Source: CAZMUN01 sp964569815 (GTDB lineage Archaea; Iainarchaeota; Iainarchaeia; Iainarchaeales; GCA-2688035). From it: a stretch of 14,620 nt of DNA. The stretch spans positions 1 to 14,620 of the forward strand of contig CAZMUN010000028.1 of the NCBI GenBank assembly GCA_964569815.1. Reading direction: 5' to 3'. This document shows, piece after piece, positions 1 through 7,695 of the stretch (position 1 is the stretch's first letter; each line of letters starts with the position of its first letter). The position numbers and the translations under genes are program-made. A model generated the notes under the pieces. It worked only from the letters and a program-made list of their open reading frames with translations. It was not told the origin of the DNA and did not search any database.

Positions 1-1
1 A

Positions 2-100
2 CTGGCTGGAAGAGGCCTTTTTGGAGAGCTGTTTACTCTGTCTGGAAGTAGTTTTGTTTTGTCCAACCCTTTTATTAAAATTAAGGGTTGTTCTTTTTAG
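2..100 (+). CDS. Possible 3' end of an upstream gene (partial)
   Basis: An open frame enters from the left edge and ends at TAG 98-100, giving 32 residues that include GELFTLSGSS and SNPFIKIKG. The codon choice looks like the neighbouring genes. The stop lies 15 bases before the next TTG start, as in a tight operon. A competing frame (positions 1-51) gives only 16 residues with three Trp. I cannot assign a family from this fragment, and the region could also be non-coding. Confidence 0.3.
   Translation: MAGRGLFGELFTLSGSSFVLSNPFIKIKGCSF
64..98 (+). other. Inverted repeat with T-rich flank (possible hairpin)
   Basis: CAACCCTT (64-71) and AAGGGTTG (83-90) form a perfect 8-bp stem around an 11-nt A/T loop, followed by TTCTTTTT. 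It could act as a terminator-like hairpin for the upstream gene. The A/T loop (72-82) is also TATA-like and sits about 26 nt before a plausible start for the MFS transcript, so a promoter role is equally possible. If the preceding open frame is real, the hairpin lies inside its last codons. Confidence 0.35.
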
Positions 101-115
101 AATAAGGGTGTTTTT

Positions 116-1381
116 TTGTCAAGCCACCATTTTGATTTCCTTTACACTCGCGTTCACAAGGATTTGGGCAGCATTCCAAAGGATGTAAAGACCCTTATTT
201 TTGCAATGTTTGTTTATGTTCTTGCATGGGGCATTATAGACCCTTTTATGTCGATCTTCATCCACAACATATTGCAGAATTATACCTTGACCGGCTTGTT
301 TTACGGCTTTTCTTTCCTTATTGGAATCTTTTTCAGCGTTCCGACTGGCGACCTTGCTGACAAAATAAACAAGTTAAGGTATACTGTTGGTGCAATGCTT
401 TGCTATCCAATTATAGGCCTTCTTTACATTTCCCTTGCCTTTGTCCATTCCAGCCTTGTTTTGGTTCTTTTGTTTTTTGCCCGGATTTTGCACGGTTTTT
501 CTGCCTTGTTTTGGATTATGGTGGAGGGTTTTATCAGGAGCAAGGCGCCCAAGGGAGAGACTTCTGCAACCTTTGGCCTTTACCTCACTGTCCACAAAGC
601 TGCCTTTGTTGTGGCCCCGCTTTTTGTGATTCCAATAGTACTGTTTTTTGGGATTAATAAAAGCAATGTCTATTGGCTGCTTCTTGCCTTAATTCCTTTT
701 CCCCTGCTTTCTGCTTTCATTGTTTCAAGGATAAAATCCAAAGGGCGGCGCCTTAGTGACGGTGTAAAGGAGGTTATTGAAAAAGATGGAGTCATAAAAA
801 AAGAGTTTGCTGACCTCAAAAGCCTTGGCTTTGTCGGCTTTTTCACCCTGCTTATAGGCTTTTTTATAAGGTCAATTGATGCAATAATTGTCTTCCTTAT
901 TCCGCTTTACGCCCTGTCCTTAAACCTTGGCCTTGTGGAAATTTCGCTTATTTTTGCGCTGATAAACCTGCCTTACCTTTTTTCTTTTTTCTTTGCAGAG
1001 GTTTCAGACACTATCGGCAAAACCAATGTAATCGCTTTGGGATTTGCCTTGGCTGCTGTTTGCCTGATTGGAATCTCGCTTTCAACCGATTTTTCCGCAG
1101 TCCTTTTGCTGGCCGCATTCGGGCTTGGGTTTGTGCTTTCAATGCTTCTTCCGGCTGCCAACGGCCTTGTTACTGACATCACTCCCCGTGTTCAAGATGG
1201 CGAAATGACCGGGATTTACACAACCACGCTGAGGATAAGCGGCTTTTTGACAGCCCTCCTTTTAGGTGTTCTTTCAGATGCCTTCAGCCTAAGCTTTCCT
1301 TTTATGGTTTTTGCTGTTGCCTTGCTTGCAATGGCCGCATTGACCTATTCAATTAAATCAAAGATTGTTGTAAGAATCTAG
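116..1381 (+). CDS. Major facilitator superfamily (MFS) transporter
   Basis: This is a 421-aa integral membrane protein with about twelve hydrophobic segments in two halves, separated by a charged loop near residues 205-240 (RIKSKGRRLSDG). That layout and length are typical of MFS secondary transporters. The first cytoplasmic loop carries a recognisable motif A (GDLADKINKLR), and the fourth helix region has RILHGFSALFW. The substrate cannot be read from sequence; drug, sugar or organic-ion export are all possible. The start is TTG at 116, chosen because GGGTG at 106-110 is a good ribosome-binding site 5 nt upstream. The gene ends 1 bp before rtcA, so the two are probably co-transcribed, although no functional link is obvious. 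Family assignment is solid; specificity is unknown. Confidence 0.85.
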   Translation: MSSHHFDFLYTRVHKDLGSIPKDVKTLIFAMFVYVLAWGIIDPFMSIFIHNILQNYTLTGLFYGFSFLIGIFFSVPTGDLADKINKLRYTVGAMLCYPIIGLLYISLAFVHSSLVLVLLFFARILHGFSALFWIMVEGFIRSKAPKGETSATFGLYLTVHKAAFVVAPLFVIPIVLFFGINKSNVYWLLLALIPFPLLSAFIVSRIKSKGRRLSDGVKEVIEKDGVIKKEFADLKSLGFVGFFTLLIGFFIRSIDAIIVFLIPLYALSLNLGLVEISLIFALINLPYLFSFFFAEVSDTIGKTNVIALGFALAAVCLIGISLSTDFSAVLLLAAFGLGFVLSMLLPAANGLVTDITPRVQDGEMTGIYTTTLRISGFLTALLLGVLSDAFSLSFPFMVFAVALLAMAALTYSIKSKIVVRI

Positions 1382-1382
1382 T

Positions 1383-2435
1383 ATGGATGCGGTTGAGATA
1401 GACGGGTCTCTTGGTGAGGGTGGAGGCCAGGTTTTGAGGACAAGCCTTGCTTTGGCTGCAATAACCGGAAAAGGGGTTTTGGTGAAAAACATTCGCTCCC
1501 AGAGGCCAAGCCCTGGCCTGAAGCCACAGCACCTTGCAAGCCTGAAAACGGTTGCATCCTTATGTGATGCAAAGCTTGTTGGAGCAAAACCAAATTCAAA
1601 AGAGGTGTGCTTTAAGCCTGGAAAAATTTTGCCCTCAAATCTGAATGTTAATATTGGAACCGCTGGCTCTGTTTCTTTGCTGCTTTCCCAGGTTATGCCT
1701 GTTGCCTTGTTTGAATCTGTAAGCCTGCACTTGCATGGTGGAACCAATGTGCCCTTTTCCCCGCCGATGGAATTTTTGAAAGAGGCCCTGTTCCCTGTTT
1801 TGCGAAAATCGGGCGCAAGGCTTGAAGCCAGTGTTAACAGGCGAGGCTATTACCCAAAGGGCCGAGGCCTTGTTTCTTTTTCTTCAAAGCCTGCCTCTTT
1901 GCCCTTAAAGCCTTTCTTCTTCAGAGAGCAAGGTGTTCTTGAACTTGTGAAAGCATGCAGCCATTGTGCTTCGCTTCCCGCAAAGGTTGCATTCGAGCAA
2001 GCTGCTTCTGCAAAGCATTTTCTTGGAAATTTGGGCGTAGACTTTGTGGAAGCCGTTGAATGCAGAGAGCGTTCTGAAACCATTGGTTCTGGAATAAGCC
2101 TTTTTGCCTTTTTTTCTTCCGGCGCGGTTTTGTCGGGCTCGGCTTTGGGTGCAAAAGGAAAGCCGGCTGAAAAAGTCGGAAAAGAGGCTGCAGAAAAACT
2201 TTTGAGCCAGCTTGGTTCCAAAAAACCCTGTGACCTTCATTTGGCTGACCAGCTTATTCCCTTTATGGCTCTTGCCGGTGGAAAAAGCGTTATTGAGACA
2301 ACCTGTTTTACAAGCCATTGCCAGACCAACATCGCTGTAACGGAAAAGTTTTTGCCTGTCAAGTTTAAGGCAGCGGCTGAAATCGGAAAGCCGGCCAAAA
2401 TATCGGTTTCTGGTTCAGGGTTTTCAGGCAAATAG
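1383..2435 (+). CDS. rtcA: RNA 3'-terminal phosphate cyclase
   Basis: RtcA converts RNA 3'-phosphates to 2',3'-cyclic phosphates using ATP, through an enzyme-AMP intermediate. The 350-aa length fits the archaeal family. Visible hallmarks are the N-terminal DGSLGEGGGQVLRTSLALA and RPSPGLKPQHL near residue 41. RGYYPKGRG follows near residue 155; the usual motif is GGG, so one Gly is replaced by Arg. DQLIPFMALA lies near 285, and TSHCQTNI contains the probable nucleotidylated histidine at about residue 312, before EKFLPVKF. The ATG lies one base after the MFS stop with no clear ribosome-binding site, which suggests translational coupling. The 3' end overlaps the convergent prepilin peptidase by 12 bp. 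Absence of an RtcB-type ligase in this window says nothing about the genome. Confidence 0.95.
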   Translation: MDAVEIDGSLGEGGGQVLRTSLALAAITGKGVLVKNIRSQRPSPGLKPQHLASLKTVASLCDAKLVGAKPNSKEVCFKPGKILPSNLNVNIGTAGSVSLLLSQVMPVALFESVSLHLHGGTNVPFSPPMEFLKEALFPVLRKSGARLEASVNRRGYYPKGRGLVSFSSKPASLPLKPFFFREQGVLELVKACSHCASLPAKVAFEQAASAKHFLGNLGVDFVEAVECRERSETIGSGISLFAFFSSGAVLSGSALGAKGKPAEKVGKEAAEKLLSQLGSKKPCDLHLADQLIPFMALAGGKSVIETTCFTSHCQTNIAVTEKFLPVKFKAAAEIGKPAKISVSGSGFSGK

Positions 2436-3242
2436 CAGTGAAAGCAGGTCAGGCTGCATTAACGCTGCAATGCATCCAAGCAAAACGAAAGGGGCAAAGG
2501 GCGGCATTCCCCTAAAAACAGGCACTTTTTTCACGCCAAGCGTTTTGAGCTTTGCCACCTCCTTTTCTCCAAAAACCCCTTTCAGCTTTAGCCCCAGTTT
2601 TTCTTTAAGCCCTTGGCTCAAAAATTCTGATGCAATGACTTCATCTTCTTCAAGTTTTTCGAGTTCCACTTGCTTCAAAAAGAATTCTCTTCTTATGCCT
2701 TTTTCAAAGGCAATGAACAAAACCGCTAAACCCAACGGAATTGCCAAAAACAACGCAGTTGCTTGTGAAATAACTGCATAGAATGCAGATACGGCCAGGT
2801 ATGCCCCTATGGCAAGTGCAAGCAAAGACGCTTTTTTTATGCCTGCCTTGTTTTCCTTTACGCCGACGCCTTTTCTAAAATACTTTGAAAGATAGTAGGC
2901 TGCATAAAAAGCCACTGCAAGGATACTGGATGCAAACAGTGACTGCATTAAAAAAACCTGCCCTTGATAGAAGGGCATCAAAAAGCCGATTCCTGCAAAC
3001 AGCTTTACGTCCCCGCCGCCAATCTTACCCATATAGTAGATTGCATACCCTAGTGCAAAAACTCCTGCTCCGAGGGCAAGGCCTGCAAGGTTCCATTCTA
3101 ACAGATTCATAACTATTCCCAGGGCCATCATTGGATATGTTATCCAGTCAAAAATAAGCCCTGTTTTTGCATCTGTGTAAGCTGCCGCTGAACACCCTGC
3201 AAGCAGTATTGCCTGCCTTAGAATAAGCAAATCCAGTGCCAA
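2424..3242 (-). CDS. Type IV prepilin / preflagellin peptidase (A24 family)
   Basis: This membrane aspartyl protease cleaves the short class III signal of type IV pilins or archaellins and fits family A24. With the TTG start at 3242 it is 272 aa. The two catalytic aspartates are evident: Asp24 in AAAYTDAKTG after the first helix, and Asp78 in GKIGGGDVKLF, the GxGD motif. Several hydrophobic helices follow, and a charged cytoplasmic stretch lies at roughly residues 180-240 (LEKLEEDEVIASEF). I reject the longer reading frame beginning at 3344 because it lies antisense-free but within the SRP54 coding end. TTG 3242 has GGTG 5 nt upstream, overlapping the SRP54 stop, so translation is probably coupled to SRP54. 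No pilin or archaellin gene is visible here, so the substrate is unknown. Confidence 0.88.
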   Translation of the reverse strand: MALDLLILRQAILLAGCSAAAYTDAKTGLIFDWITYPMMALGIVMNLLEWNLAGLALGAGVFALGYAIYYMGKIGGGDVKLFAGIGFLMPFYQGQVFLMQSLFASSILAVAFYAAYYLSKYFRKGVGVKENKAGIKKASLLALAIGAYLAVSAFYAVISQATALFLAIPLGLAVLFIAFEKGIRREFFLKQVELEKLEEDEVIASEFLSQGLKEKLGLKLKGVFGEKEVAKLKTLGVKKVPVFRGMPPFAPFVLLGCIAALMQPDLLSLLFA

Positions 3243-3246
3243 TTGT

Positions 3247-4608
3247 TCACCTGAAGTGTTTTTTCTTTTTTTTTCTTTTGCCAAACATCTGTCCAAGCTT
3301 CTGCATGTCGAAGCCGCCGCCTTTTTTCTGCAAAGCCTTTTCATCTATTTTCTTAAATTTTTTGAAAACGTTTGCCATCTGCTTGTAGCTTTTTATAAGC
3401 TCTCGGACGTCCTGCTCTTTTTTTCCCGAGCCTTTTGCAATCCTTTGAATGCGGCTTTTGTTTAAAACATCGGGGCTTTTTTTTTCCTCCGGAGTCATTG
3501 AATCCATTATGGCTTTGAAGCCATCCAGCTTTTCTTCAGTCATCTCAAGCATTTCTTTTGGAACCTGCATTTTCAAGCCAAGCATTTCCGCAACCTTTCC
3601 CAATGAACCCATTTTTCTGGTTGCCTTAAGCTGCTTGTAAAACGTATCCAGGTTGAATTCCCCTTTCAAAAGCTCTTCCGGTGAGAGCTCTTCTTCCACT
3701 GTTACCTCTTTGGCTTTTTCAAGCAAGGCCTGCAGGTCGCCGTAGCCCATTATTCTTGAAAGGTATCTTTGCGCGTCAAACGGCTCCAAGTCATCGAGCT
3801 TTTCCCCTGTTCCCAAAAAGTAGACCGGGCTTTTGCTTACTCCGCATGCTGCTAATGCGCCTCCGCCTTTTGCCGACCCATCAATCCTTGTTATCACAAC
3901 GCCGTTCACGTCAACTGCCTTGTGGAAGGCAAGAGCCTGCTTTTTTGCCAGTTGTCCAATGTCTGCTCCCAAAACAAGCCATCTCTGGTCTGCTTTCAAT
4001 GCAGTTGCTATTGACTTTATTTCCTTTTCAAGCTCTTTGTCCAAGGCGTTTCTTCCAGCGGAATCACATATAACCAAGTCAAATTTTTCCAGCTCTTTCA
4101 GGCCTTTTTCAACAACTTTTGCCGCATGCTTTTCTTTTTTGTCTCCATAAAAGGGAATATTGGCTTTTTTGCACAATTGTTCCAGCTGTTCTACTGCAGC
4201 TGGCCTGTAGGTGTCTGCTGCAATCACTCCTACTTTGAGGCCGCGTTTCATGTAGTATTTTGCAAGCTTTCCTGTTGTGGTGGTTTTTCCCGACCCAAAA
4301 AGCCCCGATAAAAGAATCCTTTTGGGCTTTTCAGGGGCTTTTCTTTCTGTGCCTCCCAAGAGCTCAACAAGCTTTTCATAAGTAACCTTAAGAACGTGTT
4401 CGCGTCTGGTCAGGCCTTTTGGAAGCTTTTCCTTTGAGGCAGCTTCCTCTATGCTTTTGCTCAAATCAAGAACTAGTTTTACTTCGACATCAGAGGAAAT
4501 CAGGGCCCGCTGGATTTCTTTTGTGGCTTCTTTTATGGTTCCCTTGTCAAAGACGGTTGCCTTTCTCAGGCTTTCCATTGCAGAACGAAGCTTTTCTCCC
4601 AACGCCAT
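3247..4608 (-). CDS. srp54: Signal recognition particle 54 kDa GTPase
   Basis: SRP54 binds signal peptides emerging from the ribosome, binds SRP RNA, and docks with FtsY to deliver membrane and secreted proteins. The 453-aa protein has the full N-G-M layout. The N-domain four-helix bundle covers residues 1-90. The G domain carries the P-loop GLFGSGKTTTTGK (102-114), DTYRPAAVEQLEQL (132-145), DSAGR (182-186) and TRIDGSAKGGG (240-250). The Met-rich M domain (about 325-445) includes SRIQRIAKGSG (385-395), the SRP-RNA binding signature, and a basic C-terminus. The first P-loop variable position is Phe where most homologues have Gln. I use the ATG at 4608 with GGTG 7 nt upstream rather than an in-frame upstream codon at 4638. 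The prepilin peptidase follows directly. Confidence 0.97.
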   Translation of the reverse strand: MALGEKLRSAMESLRKATVFDKGTIKEATKEIQRALISSDVEVKLVLDLSKSIEEAASKEKLPKGLTRREHVLKVTYEKLVELLGGTERKAPEKPKRILLSGLFGSGKTTTTGKLAKYYMKRGLKVGVIAADTYRPAAVEQLEQLCKKANIPFYGDKKEKHAAKVVEKGLKELEKFDLVICDSAGRNALDKELEKEIKSIATALKADQRWLVLGADIGQLAKKQALAFHKAVDVNGVVITRIDGSAKGGGALAACGVSKSPVYFLGTGEKLDDLEPFDAQRYLSRIMGYGDLQALLEKAKEVTVEEELSPEELLKGEFNLDTFYKQLKATRKMGSLGKVAEMLGLKMQVPKEMLEMTEEKLDGFKAIMDSMTPEEKKSPDVLNKSRIQRIAKGSGKKEQDVRELIKSYKQMANVFKKFKKIDEKALQKKGGGFDMQKLGQMFGKRKKKKKHFR

Positions 4609-4656
4609 TTTAATGCACCATTTCGTGCTTTTTGACAAAAATGTGCCTGCAAAGGG

Positions 4657-4663
4657 TTAAATA
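4657..4663 (-). promoter_or_regulatory. TATA box for srp54
   Basis: On the minus strand this reads TATTTAA. A start about 25 nt downstream falls near 4634, leaving a leader of about 25 nt that contains the GGTG ribosome-binding site of srp54. The assignment rests on spacing and A/T content only. Confidence 0.5.
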
Positions 4664-4724
4664 GCTTTTTTTCAGAAAAAAATAGCTGGCGTTCAGCAGA
4701 GTTTTTCTTGGGGGCAGAAAACGC

Positions 4725-4731
4725 TTTTATA
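4725..4731 (+). promoter_or_regulatory. TATA box for the polytopic membrane protein gene
   Basis: TTTTATA ends 29 nt before ATG 4761. Predicted transcription start is near 4755-4758, so the mRNA would be leaderless or nearly so. This fits the lack of any ribosome-binding site upstream, and it argues for ATG 4761 over GTG 4752 as the start. Confidence 0.5.
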
Positions 4732-4760
4732 CTAGTTTTGTCCATATAGCTGTGATTGCA

Positions 4761-5723
4761 ATGAATGATTTTATTGACCAGCTTGTGGGTTCCTTAAAGC
4801 AGTCCTTGGACTTAAAGCTTTGGCTTTACTTTCTTTTAATGCTTATCTTAAACGGGCTTGTTTCCTTTTTGGTTTTCCTTGTCTTTGTTTTGGCAGGCGT
4901 TGTAATGCTTGTTGTTTCCCTTTCCTCGGTTTCTTTTGCAAACATTCCATTGCTTCTTTCCCGGCTTTCCCAGTTTTTGCCGCTTGTTTTTGGCTTGGCG
5001 CTTTTGTTCATTTTGTGGATTCTTGCAATGCTTTACGTTTCCTCGCTTTTTTCTGCTGCGATGTTTGCCCTTTTCAATGGCTTCTTGGAAAAGAAAAAGC
5101 TTAGCTTGGGCCATGCTTTTGAGACGGCTTTTGCCAGGGCTTTTACCTTGTTTAAAGTAAATCTTTTGGTTTCAATAGGCTTGGCCATAGCCCTTCTGGT
5201 CGTGTTTTCGCCGCTTTTTTTTGCCTTGTCCCAGTCTTCTTTTGTGCTCCCAAACATACTGCAGGTTTTTGGGGCCCTTGCTTTTGTCGGCATCCTTGTT
5301 TTGGTTCTTTTGATTGCGGTTTTTCTTTTGTCTCCTTGGTTTTCTCTTTTAACGCCGGCGGTTGTTTTTGGCAGTCAGGGTGCAATCGATTCAATGAAAG
5401 AGGCCTTTGCTTTTGTTAAAAGGGACTATTTTGGGAACCTGGTTTTTGTCATTATTTATATGGTAATTGTTATGGGTGTGAGCTGGGTTCTTGGCATGAT
5501 GCTTTCTTTTGTGCAAATGTTTACTTTGCTGCCTGCAATGGTTGTAGCAGAATCAAGTTCGGCTGTGGCCACCGGAGCTGTTTTGGGTGCATTTGGAATA
5601 TACTTTGTGGTAGCCGCAGTGCTTTACGTTCCTTACATTATCTGGAGCACTGTTTTTGACACCTCGGCGTTCAGAAACCTGTATTTCTTCAATTTGTCTC
5701 GGTCCAGGAAGCAAAGGAAATAG
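4761..5723 (+). CDS. Polytopic membrane protein of unknown function
   Basis: This protein of about 320 aa is dominated by long hydrophobic stretches. I count roughly six to eight membrane helices, grouped as hairpins near residues 20-55, 75-110, 130-160, 170-205, 220-255 and 270-305. There are few charged residues outside the short loops and a basic end (RSRKQRK). The pattern resembles the archaeal and bacterial 'glycerophosphodiester phosphodiesterase membrane domain'-like proteins and related DUFs that have no catalytic residues, but I cannot name a family with certainty. No enzyme motif is visible. The start at ATG 4761 is supported by TATA spacing; GTG 4752 is the alternative. It lies just upstream of lemA-htpX in the same direction, so an envelope role is a reasonable inference only. 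Confidence 0.75.
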   Translation: MNDFIDQLVGSLKQSLDLKLWLYFLLMLILNGLVSFLVFLVFVLAGVVMLVVSLSSVSFANIPLLLSRLSQFLPLVFGLALLFILWILAMLYVSSLFSAAMFALFNGFLEKKKLSLGHAFETAFARAFTLFKVNLLVSIGLAIALLVVFSPLFFALSQSSFVLPNILQVFGALAFVGILVLVLLIAVFLLSPWFSLLTPAVVFGSQGAIDSMKEAFAFVKRDYFGNLVFVIIYMVIVMGVSWVLGMMLSFVQMFTLLPAMVVAESSSAVATGAVLGAFGIYFVVAAVLYVPYIIWSTVFDTSAFRNLYFFNLSRSRKQRK

Positions 5724-5730
5724 TTTTAAA
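5724..5730 (+). promoter_or_regulatory. Candidate TATA box for lemA-htpX
   Basis: TTTTAAA immediately follows the stop of the upstream membrane-protein gene. A start about 25 nt downstream (near 5753) would leave a leader of roughly 35 nt containing the strong AAAGGAGG ribosome-binding site at 5771-5778. Confidence 0.4.
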
Positions 5731-5787
5731 CAGGTTTTGAGTTAATGGTTAGCAGTTTCCTTAAAAAGTTAAAGGAGGTTTTTTGGT

Positions 5788-6360
5788 TTGATTGAATGGA
5801 TTCCCTGGATTGTTGGCATTTTGCTTGTTGTAACCATTGCCGTTTTTGTAATGATCTACAACAGCCTGGTAACGCTGCAGAAGCGTGTTGACAATGCCTG
5901 GGCGCAGATCGATGTTCAGCTTAAGAGAAGAGCAGACCTTATTCCAAACCTTATTGAAACGGTTAAGGGCTATGCCAGGTTTGAGAAAAAGGTTTTGACT
6001 GATGTCACAAAGGCCAGAACCGCAATCATGGCTGCAAAGAATCCTGCTGAAGCGGCGAAAGGCGAAAACATGCTTGCCGGCGCTTTGAAGACAATTTTTG
6101 CTGTTGCAGAAAACTACCCTCAGCTGAAGGCGTCTGAAAATTTCAAGTCTTTGCAGGAAGAGTTTGCGACAACGGAAAACAAGATTGCTTATGCAAGGCA
6201 GTTTTACAACGACTCAGTGATGCAGTACAACACAGCGATAGCAGTTTTTCCAAACAGCGTTGTTGCAGGAATGTTTGGGTTCAGTAAGCCAAGGCAGTAC
6301 TTTGAAACAGAGGGTGCGGCTAAAAAAAACGTTAAGGTCGACTTCAGTGACCTGGCTTAA
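5788..6360 (+). CDS. lemA: LemA family protein
   Basis: This 190-aa protein has one N-terminal membrane helix (about residues 5-25) followed by a long helical domain. The family signature is clear: TLQKRVDNAWAQIDVQLKR, then RADLIPNLIETVKGY near residues 48-62, SENFKSLQEEFATTENKI, and YNTAIAVFPNSVVAGMFGF towards the end. LemA proteins are membrane-anchored helical bundles of poorly defined function. They are repeatedly found beside the HtpX protease and Gly-rich DUF2207/TPM-type proteins, as is the case here. TTG 5788 is chosen for AAAGGAGG at 5771-5778. The gene is followed 14 bp later by htpX, so the two form an operon. Confidence 0.95.
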   Translation: MIEWIPWIVGILLVVTIAVFVMIYNSLVTLQKRVDNAWAQIDVQLKRRADLIPNLIETVKGYARFEKKVLTDVTKARTAIMAAKNPAEAAKGENMLAGALKTIFAVAENYPQLKASENFKSLQEEFATTENKIAYARQFYNDSVMQYNTAIAVFPNSVVAGMFGFSKPRQYFETEGAAKKNVKVDFSDLA

Positions 6361-6374
6361 ATGGAGGGGCTTTC

Positions 6375-7274
6375 TTGTCTTTCTATGACCAGATTAAAGC
6401 AAACAGGAGAATGACTTTCTTCCTGTTTGTTGTCTTCTTTTTTCTTCTAGTGGCTCTAGGCTGGGTTTTCTCTTACGTAATGGATAGCTACCTTGTCTTG
6501 GTGGCATTTGTTTTCATTGCAATTGTTTACATCCTTATTTCATATTACTACAGCGACAAAATCGTTACCTCGATTTCGAGGGCAAGGCCTGCTTCCCAAA
6601 AAGAGTTTCCTCAGCTGAACAACATCGTTGAAGAGATGGCTATTGCCTCTGGCCTGCCAAAGCCACGCGTTTACGTAATAGATGACACCGCCATAAACGC
6701 GTTTGCTACAGGACGAGACCCCAAGCATGCAGTGGTTTGCGTTACAACAGGCTGCTTAAAGCGGCTTAACAGGGCCGAGCTTACAGGCGTTGTAGCCCAT
6801 GAGATGTCTCACATTCAGAACTATGATGTCAGGGTTATGACAATGGCTGCAATCCTTGTTGGTCTTGCTGTCCTGCTTAGTGACTTGCTTTTAAGGTGGT
6901 TTTTGTGGGGTAGCTTTGGGAGAAGCCGGGGAGGCAAAGGCGGTGGAGGGCTGGTGGTTATCGCTGCAATCGCTTTAGGACTACTTTTGGCAATACTTAC
7001 ACCCATAATAGCGCAGGTCATAAAGTTTGCTCTTTCAAGGCAGCGTGAGCACCTGGCCGATGCAAGCGCTGTTCAATTGACTCGGTATCCACAGGGCCTT
7101 GCAGGGGCTTTGAAAAAGATCAAGCTTGATGCAAATCCCTTGAAAGCTGCAAACAAGGCCACAGCCCATCTTTACATTGCGGACCCTTTGAAGGGCCAAA
7201 AGATTTGGATGAAAAGCCTTTTTGCTTCCCATCCGCCTATCGATGAAAGAATTGCCAGGCTTGAAAAAATGTAG
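6375..7274 (+). CDS. htpX: HtpX membrane zinc metalloprotease (M48)
   Basis: HtpX is a membrane protease that degrades misfolded membrane proteins. The 299-aa sequence has two N-terminal helices (about 13-34 and 39-58) and a cytoplasm-facing catalytic region. The HEMSH zinc motif is at 142-146, within GVVAHEMSHIQNYD. A hydrophobic hairpin spans about 157-217, and the third zinc ligand Glu225 lies in SRQREHLADASAV. A Gly-rich loop (SRGGKGGGG) connects the two later helices. The C-terminal SHPPIDERIARLE is typical of the family. TTG 6375 is the start, preceded by GGAGGGG with 5-nt spacing. All active-site residues are present, so it should be functional. It is co-transcribed with lemA, a common pairing. 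Confidence 0.96.
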   Translation: MSFYDQIKANRRMTFFLFVVFFFLLVALGWVFSYVMDSYLVLVAFVFIAIVYILISYYYSDKIVTSISRARPASQKEFPQLNNIVEEMAIASGLPKPRVYVIDDTAINAFATGRDPKHAVVCVTTGCLKRLNRAELTGVVAHEMSHIQNYDVRVMTMAAILVGLAVLLSDLLLRWFLWGSFGRSRGGKGGGGLVVIAAIALGLLLAILTPIIAQVIKFALSRQREHLADASAVQLTRYPQGLAGALKKIKLDANPLKAANKATAHLYIADPLKGQKIWMKSLFASHPPIDERIARLEKM

Positions 7275-7275
7275 T

Positions 7276-7650
7276 TCAGGTTCTTTTAAAGAACACTTTT
7301 CCCCCGCTTACAATGCCAAGGCCTATGTAGAAAACGGCAAGAATAACTATCCAAACTGAAATCAATTCTGTTCTGCCAGAGCTTAAAAGCAAGGCAAGCA
7401 AAGGGCACCAAATCAGCAAGAAAATGGTTTGGATTGTAAGGTATTGCCGGTAGCACTTGTTTTGGACCGGGAAAACAAACCTGTGCACCCACAATCCGAG
7501 AGCTATGTTGAGAACTATGAATGCGGCAATGCTTGGTATAATGAAGTCATATGCTTTAAAGTAGAGTATCGCAAAAAGGGCTGCAAGCCATGCTATCAGA
7601 ATAATGAACTGGTCTAAGCTGAAGAGAATCTGCTTTTTTTTATTTCCCAT
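7276..7650 (-). CDS. Small four-helix membrane protein, unknown function
   Basis: This is a 124-aa protein with a basic start (MGNKKK) and about four hydrophobic segments: residues 13-30, 33-55, 70-90 and 98-118. No catalytic or binding motif is visible, and I do not recognise the family. ATG 7650 is preferred; TTG 7659 in the same frame is possible. The TATA-like element at 7681-7690 puts the transcription start close to the ATG, so the mRNA is probably leaderless. The gene is convergent with htpX, with a single base between the stops, and it lies just downstream of the broken DUF2207 gene. Confidence 0.65.
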   Translation of the reverse strand: MGNKKKQILFSLDQFIILIAWLAALFAILYFKAYDFIIPSIAAFIVLNIALGLWVHRFVFPVQNKCYRQYLTIQTIFLLIWCPLLALLLSSGRTELISVWIVILAVFYIGLGIVSGGKVFFKRT

Positions 7651-7680
7651 AATAGCCAAAAGAAAGAGGCTTTTCTGCTT

Positions 7681-7690
7681 TTTAAATTTT
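7681..7690 (-). promoter_or_regulatory. TATA box for the small membrane protein gene
   Basis: On the minus strand this reads AAAATTTAAA, about 34 nt before ATG 7650, which fits a leaderless or very short-leader transcript. It lies just past the stop (7696-7698) of the DUF2207 tail frame. Confidence 0.45.
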
Positions 7691-7695
7691 GCGGG

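Noticed and set aside
1..66. Minus-strand frame starting TTG at 66 and running off the left edge
   Set aside because: It is open, but the only TATA-like element is too close to the start and no family is recognisable; too short to support.
3243..3344. Upstream extension of the prepilin peptidase frame to 3344
   Set aside because: It lies inside the end of srp54 on the same strand, encodes a basic low-quality stretch, and TTG 3242 has a proper GGTG site.
4609..4638. Ten-residue N-terminal extension of SRP54
   Set aside because: SRP54 normally begins close to the N-domain helix; ATG 4608 has GGTG upstream and the extension overlaps the predicted transcription start.
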